Shown piece by piece: positions 51,451-61,383 of a stretch of DNA of 64,000 nt. This DNA is from Pseudomonas sp. N040. Its GTDB lineage: Bacteria; Pseudomonadota; Gammaproteobacteria; Pseudomonadales; Pseudomonadaceae. The translations under genes were made by a program, and so were the position numbers. The notes under the pieces were generated by a model. That model saw only the letters and a program-made list of their open reading frames with translations, was not told the origin of the DNA and made no database searches. The first letter of the stretch is position 1. Each line of letters opens with the position of its first letter. The stretch lies in the NCBI RefSeq assembly GCF_015637705.1, contig NZ_JADOBE010000002.1, positions 479,454 through 543,453 on the forward strand, written 5' to 3'.

Positions 51451-54246
51451 TTACTCGTCGCTTTCAGCCCCGGCGTCATCGGCAGCGGGCTCTGCCGCGT
51501 CATCGGCCTGCTCTTGCGCCACGTCATCGCCGGCAAGTTCTAGCTCGTCGCCCTCAAGCAACTCGTCTTCAATCCCGGACGGCTCCTGCACACGCTCCAG
51601 GCCAACCAGCGTTTCATCGCTGGCCAGCTTGATCAGGGTCACGCCCTGGGTATTGCGCGACAGCGAGGACACTTCATCGACGCGGGTACGCACCAGCGTG
51701 CCCTGATCGGAAATCAGCATGATCTCCTCGCCATCCAGTACCTGCACCGCGCCCACCAGCTTGCCGTTGCGCTCGTTGCTGACCATGGCGATCACGCCCT
51801 GGCCACCACGCCCGCGGCGCGGGAACTCGGCCATGGCGGTGCGTTTGCCGTAGCCACGCGCCGAGGCGGTAAGAATCTGCGCGCCGTCTTCCGGAATCAG
51901 CATGGAAATGATGTGCTGCCCTTCCGGCAAACGCATGCCGCGTACGCCGCGCGCCGTACGGCCCATGGTGCGCACCTTGCTTTCCTTGAAGCGAATGACC
52001 TTGCCGCCATCGGAGAACATCATCACCTCCCGGGCGCCGTCGGTCACTGCCGCGGCGATCAGGGTGTCGCCCTCGTCCAGGCGCAGCGCGATCAAACCGG
52101 CACTGCGCGGCTTGCTGAACTGGATCAGCGGGGTCTTCTTCACGGTGCCGTTGGCGGTCGCCATGAAGATGTAGGCCCCGGTTGGCTCATCCTGGCCTTC
52201 CGCGCCTTCAGCCTCGTCGCCCTCTTCGTCTTCAGCCACGTCTTCGACGTCGTCCTGCTCGACCAGCACGCCTTCGATGATATCGTCGCCCTCGTCACCT
52301 TCCGGTGCCTGCTGGCGCAAGGCCTGCAGATCTACCGGCAGCATCGCGGTGATCTGCTCACCCTCGTCCAGCGGCAGCAGATTGACCAGCGGCCGGCCAC
52401 GGGCGGCGCGCGAAGCTTCCGGGATCTCGAAGGTGCGCAGCCAGTAGACCTTGCCCTTGCTGGAGAACAGCAGCAGCGTGGTATGGCTGTTGGCAACCAG
52501 CAGGTGTTCGATGTAGTCCTCGTCCTTCACCCCGGTCGCCGACTTGCCCTTGCCGCCACGGCGCTGGGCCTGGTACTCGGTCAACGGCTGCGACTTGGCA
52601 TAACCACCGTGGGAGATGGTCACCACGCGGTCTTCGCGGGTAATCATGTCCTCGTGGCGCAGGTCGATCTGCGAAGCAACGATCTCGGTACGCCGGGCGT
52701 CGCCAAAATCGGCACGCACTTTTTCCAGTTCCTCGCGAATCACTTCCATCAGGCGCGTGGCGCTGGTGAGGATGCGCAGCAGCTCGCCGATCTGGGTGAG
52801 GATTTCCTGGTACTCGGCCAGCAGCTTCTCGTGCTCCAGCCCGGTCAGGCGATGCAGGCGCAGATCGAGGATGGCCTGGGCCTGCTCCGGTGAGAGGAAG
52901 TACTTGCCCTCGCGCAGACCGTATTGCGGGTCAAGGTCATCCGGGCGGCAGACGTCGGCGCCGGCGCGCTCGACCATGGTTTCCACCGCAGTGGATTCCC
53001 AGGCCGTGGCAATCAGGCGTTCCTTGGCATCGGCCGGGGTTGGCGAGGCCTTGATCAGCGCAATCACTGGATCGATGTTGGACAGCGCAACCGCCTGGCC
53101 TTCGAGAATATGCCCGCGCTCGCGCGCCTTGCGCAGTTCGAACACGGTACGCCGGGTCACTACCTCGCGGCGGTGGCGGATAAAGACCTCAAGCATGTCC
53201 TTGAGGTTGAGAATGCGCGGCTGGCCGTCAACCAGCGCCACCACGTTGATGCCGAACACACCCTGCATCTGCGTCTGCGCATACAGGTTGTTCAGCACCA
53301 CCTCACCCGACTCGCCACGGCGCAGCTCGATCACCACGCGCATGCCATCCTTGTCGGACTCGTCGCGCAGCTCGGTGATGCCCTCAATCTTCTTCTCTTT
53401 GACCAGCTCGGCGATCTTCTCGATCAGGCGAGCCTTGTTCAGCTGATAGGGCAGCTCGGTGATGATGATCTGCTGGCGGCTGCCGCCCTTGTCCATGTCT
53501 TCGACGGTGGCGCGAGCGCGCATGTAAATGCGCCCGCGGCCGGTGCGATAGGCCTCGATGATGCCCGCACGGCCGTTGATGATGCCCGCGGTAGGGAAAT
53601 CCGGACCCGGGATGTGCACCATCAGCTCATCGACCGTGAGCTCCGGGTTCTCGATCAGGGCCAGGCAGCCGTTGATCACCTCGGTAAGGTTGTGCGGCGG
53701 AATGTTGGTCGCCATGCCCACGGCGATACCGCTGGAACCGTTGACCAGCAGGTTGGGGATCTTGGTCGGCATGACCGCCGGGATCATCTCGGTGCCGTCG
53801 TAGTTGGGCACCCAGTCGACGGTTTCCTTGTCCAGGTCGGCCAGCAACTCGTGGGCCAGCTTGGCCATGCGCACTTCGGTGTAACGCATGGCGGCCGCGT
53901 TGTCGCCGTCCACCGAACCGAAGTTGCCCTGGCCATCGACCAGCATGTAGCGCAGCGAGAACGGCTGGGCCATGCGCACGATGGTGTCGTACACCGCGGT
54001 ATCACCGTGCGGGTGATACTTACCGATGACGTCACCGACCACACGGGCCGACTTCTTGTAGGCCTTGTTCCAGTCGTTACCCAGCTCGCTCATGGCGAAC
54101 AGCACGCGACGATGCACCGGCTTCAAGCCATCCCGCGCATCCGGCAGTGCCCGCCCGACGATCACGCTCATCGCGTAATCGAGGTAGGACTGCTTCATCT
54201 CGTCTTCGATGTTGACCGGGATGATTTCTTTGGCCAGTTCGCCCAT
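51451..54246 (-). CDS. gyrA: DNA gyrase subunit A
   Basis: 931 residues. The quinolone-determining stretch reads [14 protein letters not shown] with Thr83 and Asp87; Thr83 is the wild-type residue in P. aeruginosa. The catalytic Tyr122 is in MRYTEVRM. Six-bladed C-terminal DNA-wrapping domain from about 540, with the GyrA box near [20 protein letters not shown]. It carries an acidic insertion at about 645-690 ([19 protein letters not shown]) and an acidic tail. It introduces negative supercoils with GyrB. It lies at the head of the leftward run gyrA-serC-pheA. Confidence 0.97.
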   Translation of the reverse strand: MGELAKEIIPVNIEDEMKQSYLDYAMSVIVGRALPDARDGLKPVHRRVLFAMSELGNDWNKAYKKSARVVGDVIGKYHPHGDTAVYDTIVRMAQPFSLRYMLVDGQGNFGSVDGDNAAAMRYTEVRMAKLAHELLADLDKETVDWVPNYDGTEMIPAVMPTKIPNLLVNGSSGIAVGMATNIPPHNLTEVINGCLALIENPELTVDELMVHIPGPDFPTAGIINGRAGIIEAYRTGRGRIYMRARATVEDMDKGGSRQQIIITELPYQLNKARLIEKIAELVKEKKIEGITELRDESDKDGMRVVIELRRGESGEVVLNNLYAQTQMQGVFGINVVALVDGQPRILNLKDMLEVFIRHRREVVTRRTVFELRKARERGHILEGQAVALSNIDPVIALIKASPTPADAKERLIATAWESTAVETMVERAGADVCRPDDLDPQYGLREGKYFLSPEQAQAILDLRLHRLTGLEHEKLLAEYQEILTQIGELLRILTSATRLMEVIREELEKVRADFGDARRTEIVASQIDLRHEDMITREDRVVTISHGGYAKSQPLTEYQAQRRGGKGKSATGVKDEDYIEHLLVANSHTTLLLFSSKGKVYWLRTFEIPEASRAARGRPLVNLLPLDEGEQITAMLPVDLQALRQQAPEGDEGDDIIEGVLVEQDDVEDVAEDEEGDEAEGAEGQDEPTGAYIFMATANGTVKKTPLIQFSKPRSAGLIALRLDEGDTLIAAAVTDGAREVMMFSDGGKVIRFKESKVRTMGRTARGVRGMRLPEGQHIISMLIPEDGAQILTASARGYGKRTAMAEFPRRGRGGQGVIAMVSNERNGKLVGAVQVLDGEEIMLISDQGTLVRTRVDEVSSLSRNTQGVTLIKLASDETLVGLERVQEPSGIEDELLEGDELELAGDDVAQEQADDAAEPAADDAGAESDE

Positions 54247-54488
54247 GAGAAGCCTGCTTCCTTATTCTGGTTGGACGCCGCCCGCGAAGTCGCGAGAGTG
54301 ACGCCTGTCGCCGCCTTACGAAGACAGCGACTCATTAAAAATCAAAGAGTTAAACCAGCATTCAGCGCCGTCGAGGACACGCGTTGGAGCCCTCGCAAAA
54401 ACCGCCGGAGCTTACCACAAGCGTCGCCTCGAACCTATCCCCGCGCCGCGCCGGAAGGGCAAAACAGCCGCTGAAGCGCAGGCCGGGC

Positions 54489-55565
54489 TCAATGCAGGCG
54501 GCGGCGACTCATCAATTGCGCCATTTTTTCCGCATCCGGCCGTTCAACCACGCCTTTTTCGGTGACGATCGCGTCAATCAGGTCCGCCGGCGTGACATCG
54601 AAAACCGGATTGAACACCTCGACCTGCGCGGCCACCCGCTGCCCGCCAATGTCCAGCAATTCAGCCGCGGCACGCTCTTCCAGCGGCGTGTCCTCGCCGG
54701 CTTCGCTGCCCATGTCGATGGTCGAACTGGGCGCCACCACCATGAAGCGCACCCCGTGGTGCATGGCATTCACCGCCAGCTGGTAGGTGCCGATCTTGTT
54801 GATCACATCGCCGTTGGCGGCAATCCGGTCGGCGCCGACGATCACCCAGCTGATACCGCGCACCTTCATCAGGTGCGCGGCCGCCGAATCGGCATTCAGG
54901 GTCACCGGAATGCCCTCTTCGGCCAGTTCCCAGGCCGTCAGACGCGAGCCCTGCAGCCAGGGCCGGGTCTCATCGACATACACCCGCTCCACCAAGCCAT
55001 CGAGGTGCGCGGCCCGCAGCACCCCGAGCGCCGTGCCGAAGCCACCGGTCGCCAGCGCTCCGGCGTTGCAGTGGGTCAGGAAGTTCTGCGCACTGCCCTG
55101 ATGCCGGCGAATCAGCTCCATGCCGAACTGAGCCATGGTCAGGTTGGCCTCGCGGTCACTCAGATGGATGGCAATCGCCTCGGCCTCGAGCAGGGCCAGC
55201 ACATCATCGGCCGGGCGCAGGCGCTGCAAGCGCTCATGCATGCGGTTCAGCGCCCAGGCCAGATTCACCGCGGTCGGCCGCGCCGCCGCCAGCTGCTGCA
55301 GATCCTCCAGCAAGCCGCGCTGCCAGTCGCCGCCCGCGGCAAACCGCGCGCGCGCCGCAAGGACAAAGCCATAGGCGGCGCTGATGCCGATCGCTGGCGC
55401 CCCGCGCACCAGCATCTGCGCGATGGCCGCGGCAACCGCCAGCGCCGAGTCGCAACGCACCCACACCCGGGCCTGCGGCAACTGCCGCTGATCCAGCAGG
55501 TACAGGGCACCCTCGCGCCACTCGATGGCGGTGATTTTCTCTGCTGCCAGCAACCGCTCACGCAT
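54489..55565 (-). CDS. mtnA: Methylthioribose-1-phosphate isomerase MtnA
   Basis: 358 residues of the eIF2B-like aldose-ketose isomerase family. Signature parts: [17 protein letters not shown] (about 52-68), [18 protein letters not shown] with the catalytic Cys near 165, and [20 protein letters not shown] with the catalytic Asp near 245. It converts methylthioribose-1-phosphate to methylthioribulose-1-phosphate in methionine salvage. ATG 55565 is used. On the minus strand TATAAT at 55603-55608 is a good -10. It diverges from the MTA deaminase gene, its pathway partner. Confidence 0.94.
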   Translation of the reverse strand: MRERLLAAEKITAIEWREGALYLLDQRQLPQARVWVRCDSALAVAAAIAQMLVRGAPAIGISAAYGFVLAARARFAAGGDWQRGLLEDLQQLAAARPTAVNLAWALNRMHERLQRLRPADDVLALLEAEAIAIHLSDREANLTMAQFGMELIRRHQGSAQNFLTHCNAGALATGGFGTALGVLRAAHLDGLVERVYVDETRPWLQGSRLTAWELAEEGIPVTLNADSAAAHLMKVRGISWVIVGADRIAANGDVINKIGTYQLAVNAMHHGVRFMVVAPSSTIDMGSEAGEDTPLEERAAAELLDIGGQRVAAQVEVFNPVFDVTPADLIDAIVTEKGVVERPDAEKMAQLMSRRRLH

Positions 55566-55672
55566 GACTCTGTCCGTTTCGTCCAGGTACAAAAGGTCGC
55601 GGATTATAGCGAGCCTCGGCAGCAACCGCTCGGGTATACTTGCGCGACTTTTATTGCCGCCGGACATCCATC
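55566..55672. promoter_or_regulatory. Divergent mtnA/MTA deaminase promoter region
   Basis: 107 bp shared by two genes of one pathway. Leftward -10 TATAAT at 55608-55603; rightward -10 TATACT at 55635-55640. Neither has a recognisable -35, so an activator may be required. Confidence 0.5.
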
Positions 55673-56998
55673 ATGCCCGCCCCAGCCACGCCCCTCGACC
55701 TCCTGCTCCTGCCGACCTGGCTGGTACCGGTCGAGCCGGCCGGCGTGGTCCTCCGCGAGCATGCGCTGGGCATCCGCGATGGCCGCATTGCCCTGATCGC
55801 CCCGCGCGCCGAGGCCCTGCGCCACCCCGCGCGGGAAATCCGCGAACTGCCCGGCTGCCTGCTGACCCCCGGCCTGGTCAACGCCCACGGCCATGCCGCC
55901 ATGACCCTGTTCCGTGGCCTGGCCGACGACCTGCCGCTGGGCAACTGGCTGCAGGATCACATCTGGCCGGCGGAAGCGCGCTGGGTGGATGAAGCCTTCG
56001 TGCGCGACGGCAGCGAGCTGGCGATCGCCGAGCAGATTCTCGGCGGTGTCACCTGCATGGCCGACATGTACTTCTTCCCCGAAGTCGCCAGCGAAGTCAT
56101 TCACCGCAGTGGGATTCGCGCGCAACTGTCGATTCCAGTGCTGGATTTCCCGATCCCCGGCGCCCGTGACGCCGACGAAGCGCTGCGCAAGGGCCTCGGC
56201 CTGTTCGACGACCTGCGCCAGCACCCGCGCATCAGCGTGGCCTTCGGCCCGCACGCGCCCTACACGGTAAGCGATGACAAGCTGGAAAACCTGCGCATGC
56301 TCGCCGAAGAGCTGGATGCCGGCATTCACATGCATGTGCACGAAACCGCCGGCGAGATCCAGCAGTCCCTCGCGCAGTACGGCGAGCGTCCGCTGGCGCG
56401 GCTGAGCCGCCTCGGCCTGCTCGGGCCGCGCTTCCAGGCCGTGCACATGACCCAGGTCAGCGCCGAGGATGTGGCCCTGCTGGTGGAAAGCAACAGCAGC
56501 GTCATCCACTGCCCGGAATCCAACCTCAAGCTGGCCTGCGGCTTCTGCCCGGTGGAACGCCTGTGGCAGGCCGGGGTGAACGTCGCCATCGGCACCGACG
56601 GTGCCGCCAGCAACAACGACCTCGACCTGCTCGGCGAACTGCGTACGGCGACCCTGCTGGCCAAGGCCGTGGCCGGCAGCGCGACCGCCCTGGACGCCCA
56701 TCGCGCACTGCGCATGGCGACCCTGAACGGTGCCCGCGCCCTCGGCCTGGACGCCGAAACCGGCTCGCTGGAATTGGGCAAGCTGGCCGACCTGGTCGCC
56801 TTCGACCTCTCCGGCCTGGCCCAGCAACCGCTCTACGATCCCGTCTCGCAACTGGTCTACACCAGCAACCGCAGCTGCGTACGGCATGTCTGGGTGGGCG
56901 GCAAGGCCCTGCTGGATGAACGCCGGCTGACGCGCCTGGACGAGCAACAGCTGATTGCCTGCGCCCGCCAGTGGGGCGAAAAAATTGCAGCCCGCTGA
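55673..56998 (+). CDS. 5'-methylthioadenosine/adenosine-type deaminase (TRZ/ATZ amidohydrolase)
   Basis: 441 residues of the amidohydrolase superfamily. Metal ligands: HxH in [18 protein letters not shown] (about 62-64), His in [11 protein letters not shown], His in QAVHMTQVS and Asp in [15 protein letters not shown]. The position next to mtnA, ubiG and mupP matches P. aeruginosa PA3170, a methylthioadenosine deaminase that makes methylthioinosine. The product is then phosphorolysed and passed to MtnA, a salvage route replacing MTA nucleosidase/kinase. ATG 55673 is preferred over an upstream in-frame start. Confidence 0.9.
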   Translation: MPAPATPLDLLLLPTWLVPVEPAGVVLREHALGIRDGRIALIAPRAEALRHPAREIRELPGCLLTPGLVNAHGHAAMTLFRGLADDLPLGNWLQDHIWPAEARWVDEAFVRDGSELAIAEQILGGVTCMADMYFFPEVASEVIHRSGIRAQLSIPVLDFPIPGARDADEALRKGLGLFDDLRQHPRISVAFGPHAPYTVSDDKLENLRMLAEELDAGIHMHVHETAGEIQQSLAQYGERPLARLSRLGLLGPRFQAVHMTQVSAEDVALLVESNSSVIHCPESNLKLACGFCPVERLWQAGVNVAIGTDGAASNNDLDLLGELRTATLLAKAVAGSATALDAHRALRMATLNGARALGLDAETGSLELGKLADLVAFDLSGLAQQPLYDPVSQLVYTSNRSCVRHVWVGGKALLDERRLTRLDEQQLIACARQWGEKIAAR

Positions 56999-57044
56999 GC
57001 GGTCCGCTCAAGGAACTTACCCAGAACTTTTCACAGGAACCGTC

Positions 57045-57743
57045 ATGAGCAACGTCGACCACGCCGAAATCGCCAAATTCGAAGCCCTCGCCCACCGCTG
57101 GTGGGATCGCCAGAGCGAATTCAAGCCGCTGCACGAAATCAACCCGCTGCGGGTCAACTGGATCGACCAGCGTGCCGGCCTGGCCGGCAAGACAGTGCTG
57201 GATATCGGTTGTGGCGGCGGCATTCTCAGCGAATCCATGGCCCAGCGCGGCGCCAGAGTGACCGGCATCGACATGGGTGAGGCGCCGCTGGCAGTGGCCC
57301 GCCTGCACCAGCTGGAATCCGGAGTGGAAGTCGAATACCGGCAGATCACCGCCGAAGCCCTGGCCGCGGAACTGCCCGAGCAGTTCGACATCGTCACCTG
57401 CATGGAAATGCTCGAGCACGTCCCCGATCCCGCCTCGGTGATCCGCGCCTGCCAGCGCCTGGTCAAGCCCGGCGGCCAGGTGTTCTTCTCCACCATCAAC
57501 CGCAACCCCAAGGCCTACCTGTTCGCCATTGTCGGCGCCGAATACGTGATGCGCCTGCTGCCGCGCGGCACCCACGAGTTCAAGAAGTTCATCCGCCCCT
57601 CCGAGCTCGGCGCCTGGAGCCGCGAGGCCGGCCTGCAGGTACAGGACATCATCGGCCTGACCTACAACCCGCTGACCCGCCACTACAAGCTGGAAGCGGA
57701 TGTGGACGTCAATTACATGGTCCAGACCCGGAAGGAAGCTTGA
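57045..57743 (+). CDS. ubiG: Ubiquinone biosynthesis O-methyltransferase UbiG
   Basis: 232 residues. N-terminal [25 protein letters not shown] is the UbiG hallmark, followed by SAM motif [14 protein letters not shown] (about 48-60) and [11 protein letters not shown]. It does both O-methylations of ubiquinone synthesis. CAGGAAC precedes ATG 57045. It follows the deaminase after 46 bp, and its TGA overlaps the mupP ATG as TGATG. Confidence 0.96.
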   Translation: MSNVDHAEIAKFEALAHRWWDRQSEFKPLHEINPLRVNWIDQRAGLAGKTVLDIGCGGGILSESMAQRGARVTGIDMGEAPLAVARLHQLESGVEVEYRQITAEALAAELPEQFDIVTCMEMLEHVPDPASVIRACQRLVKPGGQVFFSTINRNPKAYLFAIVGAEYVMRLLPRGTHEFKKFIRPSELGAWSREAGLQVQDIIGLTYNPLTRHYKLEADVDVNYMVQTRKEA

Positions 57744-58414
57744 TGCGCCTGCGTGCGGTACTTTTCGACATGGACGGCACGCTGCTCGACAGCGCTCCGG
57801 ACTTTATCGCCATCACCCAGGCCATGCGACTGGCCCATGGCTTGCCGCCGATTGAGCCCAAGGCCATTGCCGACGTGGTTTCCGGCGGCGCCCGCGCCAT
57901 GGTTGCCGCGGCTTTCGACTGCCTGACCGACTCGGCCGAATTCGAAGCGCTGCGCCTGGAATTTCTCGAGCGCTACCAGCAGCACTGCGCGGTACTGACG
58001 CGCCCCTATGAGGGCATCCCGGAGCTGCTGGCCGATATTGAACAGGCCAACCTGCGCTGGGGCGTGGTGACCAACAAGCCGCTGCGCTTCGCGCAGCCGA
58101 TCATGCAGCAGCTCGGGCTGGCGCAGCGCTCGGCGCTGCTGATCTGCCCCGATCACGTCAAGCACACCAAACCCGATCCGGAACCAATGCTGCTGGCCTG
58201 CACGCAGCTGGGGCTGCAACCGGCGGAAATCCTGTTTGTCGGCGACGACCTGCGCGACATCCAGTCCGGCCGCGCCGCCGGGACGCGCACCGCAGCGGTC
58301 AGCTGGGGCTATATCCATCCAGACGACAACCCCGCCCATTGGGGCGCGGATGTACTGGTCGAGCACCCGCTGCAATTGCGCCAAGTCCTCGAGCGCGCCC
58401 TGTGCGGTTGCTGA
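57743..58414 (+). CDS. mupP: N-acetylmuramic acid 6-phosphate phosphatase MupP
   Basis: 223-residue HAD hydrolase: motif [15 protein letters not shown] (about 7-20), motif II in [10 protein letters not shown], motif [16 protein letters not shown] and [16 protein letters not shown]. The position after ubiG matches MupP of P. aeruginosa (PA3172), which dephosphorylates MurNAc-6-P for the AmgK-MurU recycling route that bypasses de novo UDP-MurNAc synthesis. Phosphoglycolate phosphatases are close relatives; the context favours MupP. ATG 57743 overlaps the ubiG stop. Confidence 0.88.
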   Translation: MRLRAVLFDMDGTLLDSAPDFIAITQAMRLAHGLPPIEPKAIADVVSGGARAMVAAAFDCLTDSAEFEALRLEFLERYQQHCAVLTRPYEGIPELLADIEQANLRWGVVTNKPLRFAQPIMQQLGLAQRSALLICPDHVKHTKPDPEPMLLACTQLGLQPAEILFVGDDLRDIQSGRAAGTRTAAVSWGYIHPDDNPAHWGADVLVEHPLQLRQVLERALCGC

Positions 58415-58497
58415 CAGCATGCACGACCAGCCGCTTGCGGGCCGCACAGAATTGCCGGCATGCCACCCAACACACTGATCCCAAGGGGCAGCCAACC

Positions 58498-60471
58498 ATG
58501 TTCAGCAGCCGTTCCAACCTCAGCATTCTGGCGCTAGCCCTGCTGCTCAGTGCTTGCGGCAACGACGACGCCCCGGCCAACAGCACCGGTGGAGCCGCCA
58601 CTGTGTCCACCGCCGCCGCCAATGCAAGCATCGCCAAGCTACTGCCACTGGACGATCAGCAGGATTTCGCAGACGCCCGGCGCGGCCTGATTGCCAGCCA
58701 GGCTCCGCTCAAGGTCACCCAGGCCGATGGCAAGACGCTGTGGGACATGTCCGCCTACGACTTCGTCAAGGGCGACGCTCCCGCCAGCGTCAACCCCAGC
58801 CTGTGGCGCCAGACCAAGCTGAACAACATCCACGGCCTGTTCGAGGTCACCAAGGGTATTTACCAGTTACGCGGCTTCGATCTGGCCAACATCAGCCTGA
58901 TTCAGGGCAAGACCGGCTGGATTCTGGTCGACCCGCTGACCACCGCGCCGACCGCCCGCAATGCACTGGCCTTCGCCCGCAAGCACCTGGGCGAGCAGAA
59001 GATCTCGGCGATCGTGTTTACCCACAGCCATATCGATCACTTTGGCGGCATTGACGGCGTCCTCAGCGAGAGCGAGCGCAGCAACCTGCAGGTCATCGCC
59101 CCGCTCGGCTTCATGGAGGAAGCCTCCAGCGAAAACATCCTCGCCGGCCCGGCCATGCAGCGCCGCGCCCAGTACATGTATGGCAGCCGGCTGCAGCGCT
59201 CCGCCGTCGGTCACGTCGACACGGGCCTGGGCAAGCAACCGCCGTTTGGTGGCGATATCGGCATCCTCGAACCGACCGACATCATCAGCAAGACCGGACA
59301 GACTCTCAGCGTCGACGGCCTCGAGATGGTCTTCCAGTACACCCCGGCCTCGGAAGCACCGGCCGAGATGACTTTCTATATCCCGCAATACAAGGCCTTC
59401 TGCGGTGCCGAGGTGGTCTCCCACACCTTGCACAACCTCTACACCCTGCGCGGCGCCAAGGTGCGCGATGCGCTGAAGTGGAGCGGCTATATCGACGAAG
59501 CAATCAACCTGTTCGGCAACGATAGCGAAGTGTATTTCGCCAGCCATCACTGGCCGATCTGGGGCCAGGAGCGTATCCACGACTTCCTCAAGAGCCAGCG
59601 CGACACCTATAAATTCATCCACGACCAGACCCTGCGCATGGCCAATGCCGGCTACACGCCCAAGGAAATCGCCGCCGAGCTGCAACTGCCGTCAACCCTG
59701 GAGAAGAACTTCGCCAACCGCGGCTACTACGGCACCCTCAGTCACAACTCGAAAGCCGTTTACCAGGCCTATTTCGGCTGGTACGACGGCAACCCGGCGA
59801 ATCTCGACCCGCTACCACCGGCCGAAGCCGGGGCGGCCTATGTGGACGCCATTGGCGGTGCCGACAAGGTGCTGGCGATTGCCCGGCAATCCTTCGACCA
59901 GGGGCAATACCGCTGGGCAGCTGAACTGCTCAACCATCTGGTGTTTGCCCAACCAGAGAACAAAGCGGCCCGCGAACTGCTGGCCAGCACCTATGACCAG
60001 CTCGGCTATCAGGCGGAATCCGGCCCCTGGCGCGACGTGTATCTGACCGGCGCCTATGAGCTGCGCAACGGCCCGCCGACCCAGCCAACCAGCCTCAGCG
60101 AAATCGCCCGCCTGCTCGAGGAAACGCCACTGCCACTGTTCTTTGCCTCGATGGCCGCCAGTCTCAACGGCCCACGGGCTGACGGTAAACACCTGCTGAT
60201 CAACTTCACCTTTACCGACCTGCAGGAAAACCATGTGCTGGAAGTCGAGAACGCCGTGCTGCACCACCGCATCGCTGCACCGGTTGCCGCAGCCGATGCG
60301 ACCATCAGCCTGACCAAGCCGCTGTTCCTGCAACTGGTCACCGGCAGCGCCGGGCTCAAGGACACCCTGTTCTCCGACGACCTGAACATTGAAGGCAGCC
60401 GCCTGGCACTGCTGGAGTTCTTCAAGTTGCTCGACAAGCCGCAGGGCAACTTCAATATCATCGAGCCCTGA
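58498..60471 (+). CDS. Alkyl/aryl-sulfatase (SdsA-type) lipoprotein
   Basis: 657 residues. Signal sequence with lipobox LLSACGN (Cys near 19), so lipidated; Gly at +2 suggests the outer membrane. A metallo-beta-lactamase domain holds FTHSHIDHFGG (His176, His178, Asp180, His181), with SHHWPIWGQERI later; a helical dimer domain and a SCP2-like C-terminal domain (LLINFTFTDLQENHVLEVEN) follow. SdsA1-type enzymes hydrolyse primary alkyl sulfates such as SDS to alcohol and sulfate. It separates mupP from the YciK-type reductase, which are adjacent in P. aeruginosa. A terminator lies at 60490. Confidence 0.88.
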   Translation: MFSSRSNLSILALALLLSACGNDDAPANSTGGAATVSTAAANASIAKLLPLDDQQDFADARRGLIASQAPLKVTQADGKTLWDMSAYDFVKGDAPASVNPSLWRQTKLNNIHGLFEVTKGIYQLRGFDLANISLIQGKTGWILVDPLTTAPTARNALAFARKHLGEQKISAIVFTHSHIDHFGGIDGVLSESERSNLQVIAPLGFMEEASSENILAGPAMQRRAQYMYGSRLQRSAVGHVDTGLGKQPPFGGDIGILEPTDIISKTGQTLSVDGLEMVFQYTPASEAPAEMTFYIPQYKAFCGAEVVSHTLHNLYTLRGAKVRDALKWSGYIDEAINLFGNDSEVYFASHHWPIWGQERIHDFLKSQRDTYKFIHDQTLRMANAGYTPKEIAAELQLPSTLEKNFANRGYYGTLSHNSKAVYQAYFGWYDGNPANLDPLPPAEAGAAYVDAIGGADKVLAIARQSFDQGQYRWAAELLNHLVFAQPENKAARELLASTYDQLGYQAESGPWRDVYLTGAYELRNGPPTQPTSLSEIARLLEETPLPLFFASMAASLNGPRADGKHLLINFTFTDLQENHVLEVENAVLHHRIAAPVAAADATISLTKPLFLQLVTGSAGLKDTLFSDDLNIEGSRLALLEFFKLLDKPQGNFNIIEP

Positions 60472-60489
60472 GCATGCCCCGCGGCACCA

Positions 60490-60520
60490 AGCCCCGCCTG
60501 AAAAGCGGGGCTGTTTGCTT
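60490..60520 (+). terminator. Terminator after the alkylsulfatase gene
   Basis: AGCCCCGC (60490-60497), loop, GCGGGGCT (60505-60512), then GTTTGCTTT. An 8-bp GC-rich stem and a T-rich tail 18 bp after the stop. A possible -10 (TATGAT, 60521-60526) for the next gene begins just behind it. Confidence 0.7.
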
Positions 60521-60574
60521 TATGATTGCCGCCCGCAAGCGCCAGCCCGGCCCTGACCAAGAGGAATGCCCCGC

Positions 60575-61315
60575 ATGTTTCAGTACGCAGCCCGCCCCGA
60601 CCTGCTCAAGGATCGGGTGATTCTGGTGACCGGCGCCGGTCGCGGCATTGGCGCCGCGGCCGCCAGGTGCTTTGCCGCCCATGGCGCCACCGTGCTGCTG
60701 CTGGGCAAGACCGAGGAAAGCCTCAATCAGGTCTACGACCAGATCGAAAGCGCCGGCCACCCGCAACCCGCGGTGATCCCGTTCAACCTGGAGACCGCGC
60801 TGGCCCACCAGTACGACGAACTGGCGGCGATGGTCGAGAACGAATTCGGCCGCCTTGACGGCCTGCTGCACAACGCCGCCATCCTCGGCCCGCGCACGCC
60901 ACTGGAACAATTGTCCGGCGACAACTTCATGCGCGTCATGCAGGTCAATGTGAACGCCGAGTTCCTGCTGACCCACGCCATGCTGCCGCTGCTCAAGCTG
61001 TCCGATGACGCCTCGGTGGTCTTCACCTCCAGCGGCGTCGGCCGCAAGGGTCGCGCCTACTGGGGGGCCTATGCGGTATCCAAGTTCGCCACCGAGGGCC
61101 TGATGCAGGTGCTCGCCGATGAACTGGAAGGCACCAGCAACGCCCGCGCCAACAGCATCAACCCAGGCGCCACCCGCACCAGCATGCGCGCCCAGGCCTA
61201 CCCGGGCGAGAACCCGGCCAGCAACCCGGCCCCCGAAGACATCATGCCGCTGTACCTGTACCTGATGGGCCCCGACAGCCAGGGCGTGAATGGCCAGGCG
61301 CTGGACGCGCAGTAA
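60575..61315 (+). CDS. yciK: YciK-type short-chain dehydrogenase/reductase
   Basis: 246 residues. MFQYAARPDLLKDRVILVTG start, cofactor motif VTGAGRGIGAAAARCF (about 18-33), NAA in LLHNAAILGP, and catalytic Ser/Tyr/Lys in FTSSGVGRKGRAYWGAYAVSK. It is a classical SDR of the YciK group whose substrate is not established. ATG 60575 has AGAGGA at suitable spacing; the ATG at 60566 directly abuts that site and is less likely. It ends at a bidirectional terminator. Confidence 0.88.
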   Translation: MFQYAARPDLLKDRVILVTGAGRGIGAAAARCFAAHGATVLLLGKTEESLNQVYDQIESAGHPQPAVIPFNLETALAHQYDELAAMVENEFGRLDGLLHNAAILGPRTPLEQLSGDNFMRVMQVNVNAEFLLTHAMLPLLKLSDDASVVFTSSGVGRKGRAYWGAYAVSKFATEGLMQVLADELEGTSNARANSINPGATRTSMRAQAYPGENPASNPAPEDIMPLYLYLMGPDSQGVNGQALDAQ

Positions 61316-61338
61316 GCCGCAAGTTTCTGGCCGGCAAT

Positions 61339-61365
61339 AAAAAGGGGCTCTTCGAGCCCCTTTTT
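61339..61365. terminator. Bidirectional terminator, yciK/rluB
   Basis: AAAAAGGGGCTC (61339-61350), loop TTC, GAGCCCCTTTTT (61354-61365). A 12-bp stem with A-run and T-run on either side, between two convergent genes. Works for both strands. Confidence 0.92.
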
Positions 61366-61383
61366 ATCATTCCGGTACACGCA

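Noticed and set aside
53998..54000. Thr83 in GyrA as a quinolone-resistance change
   Set aside because: Thr83 is the normal residue in P. aeruginosa, and Asp87 is intact, so no resistance mutation is indicated.
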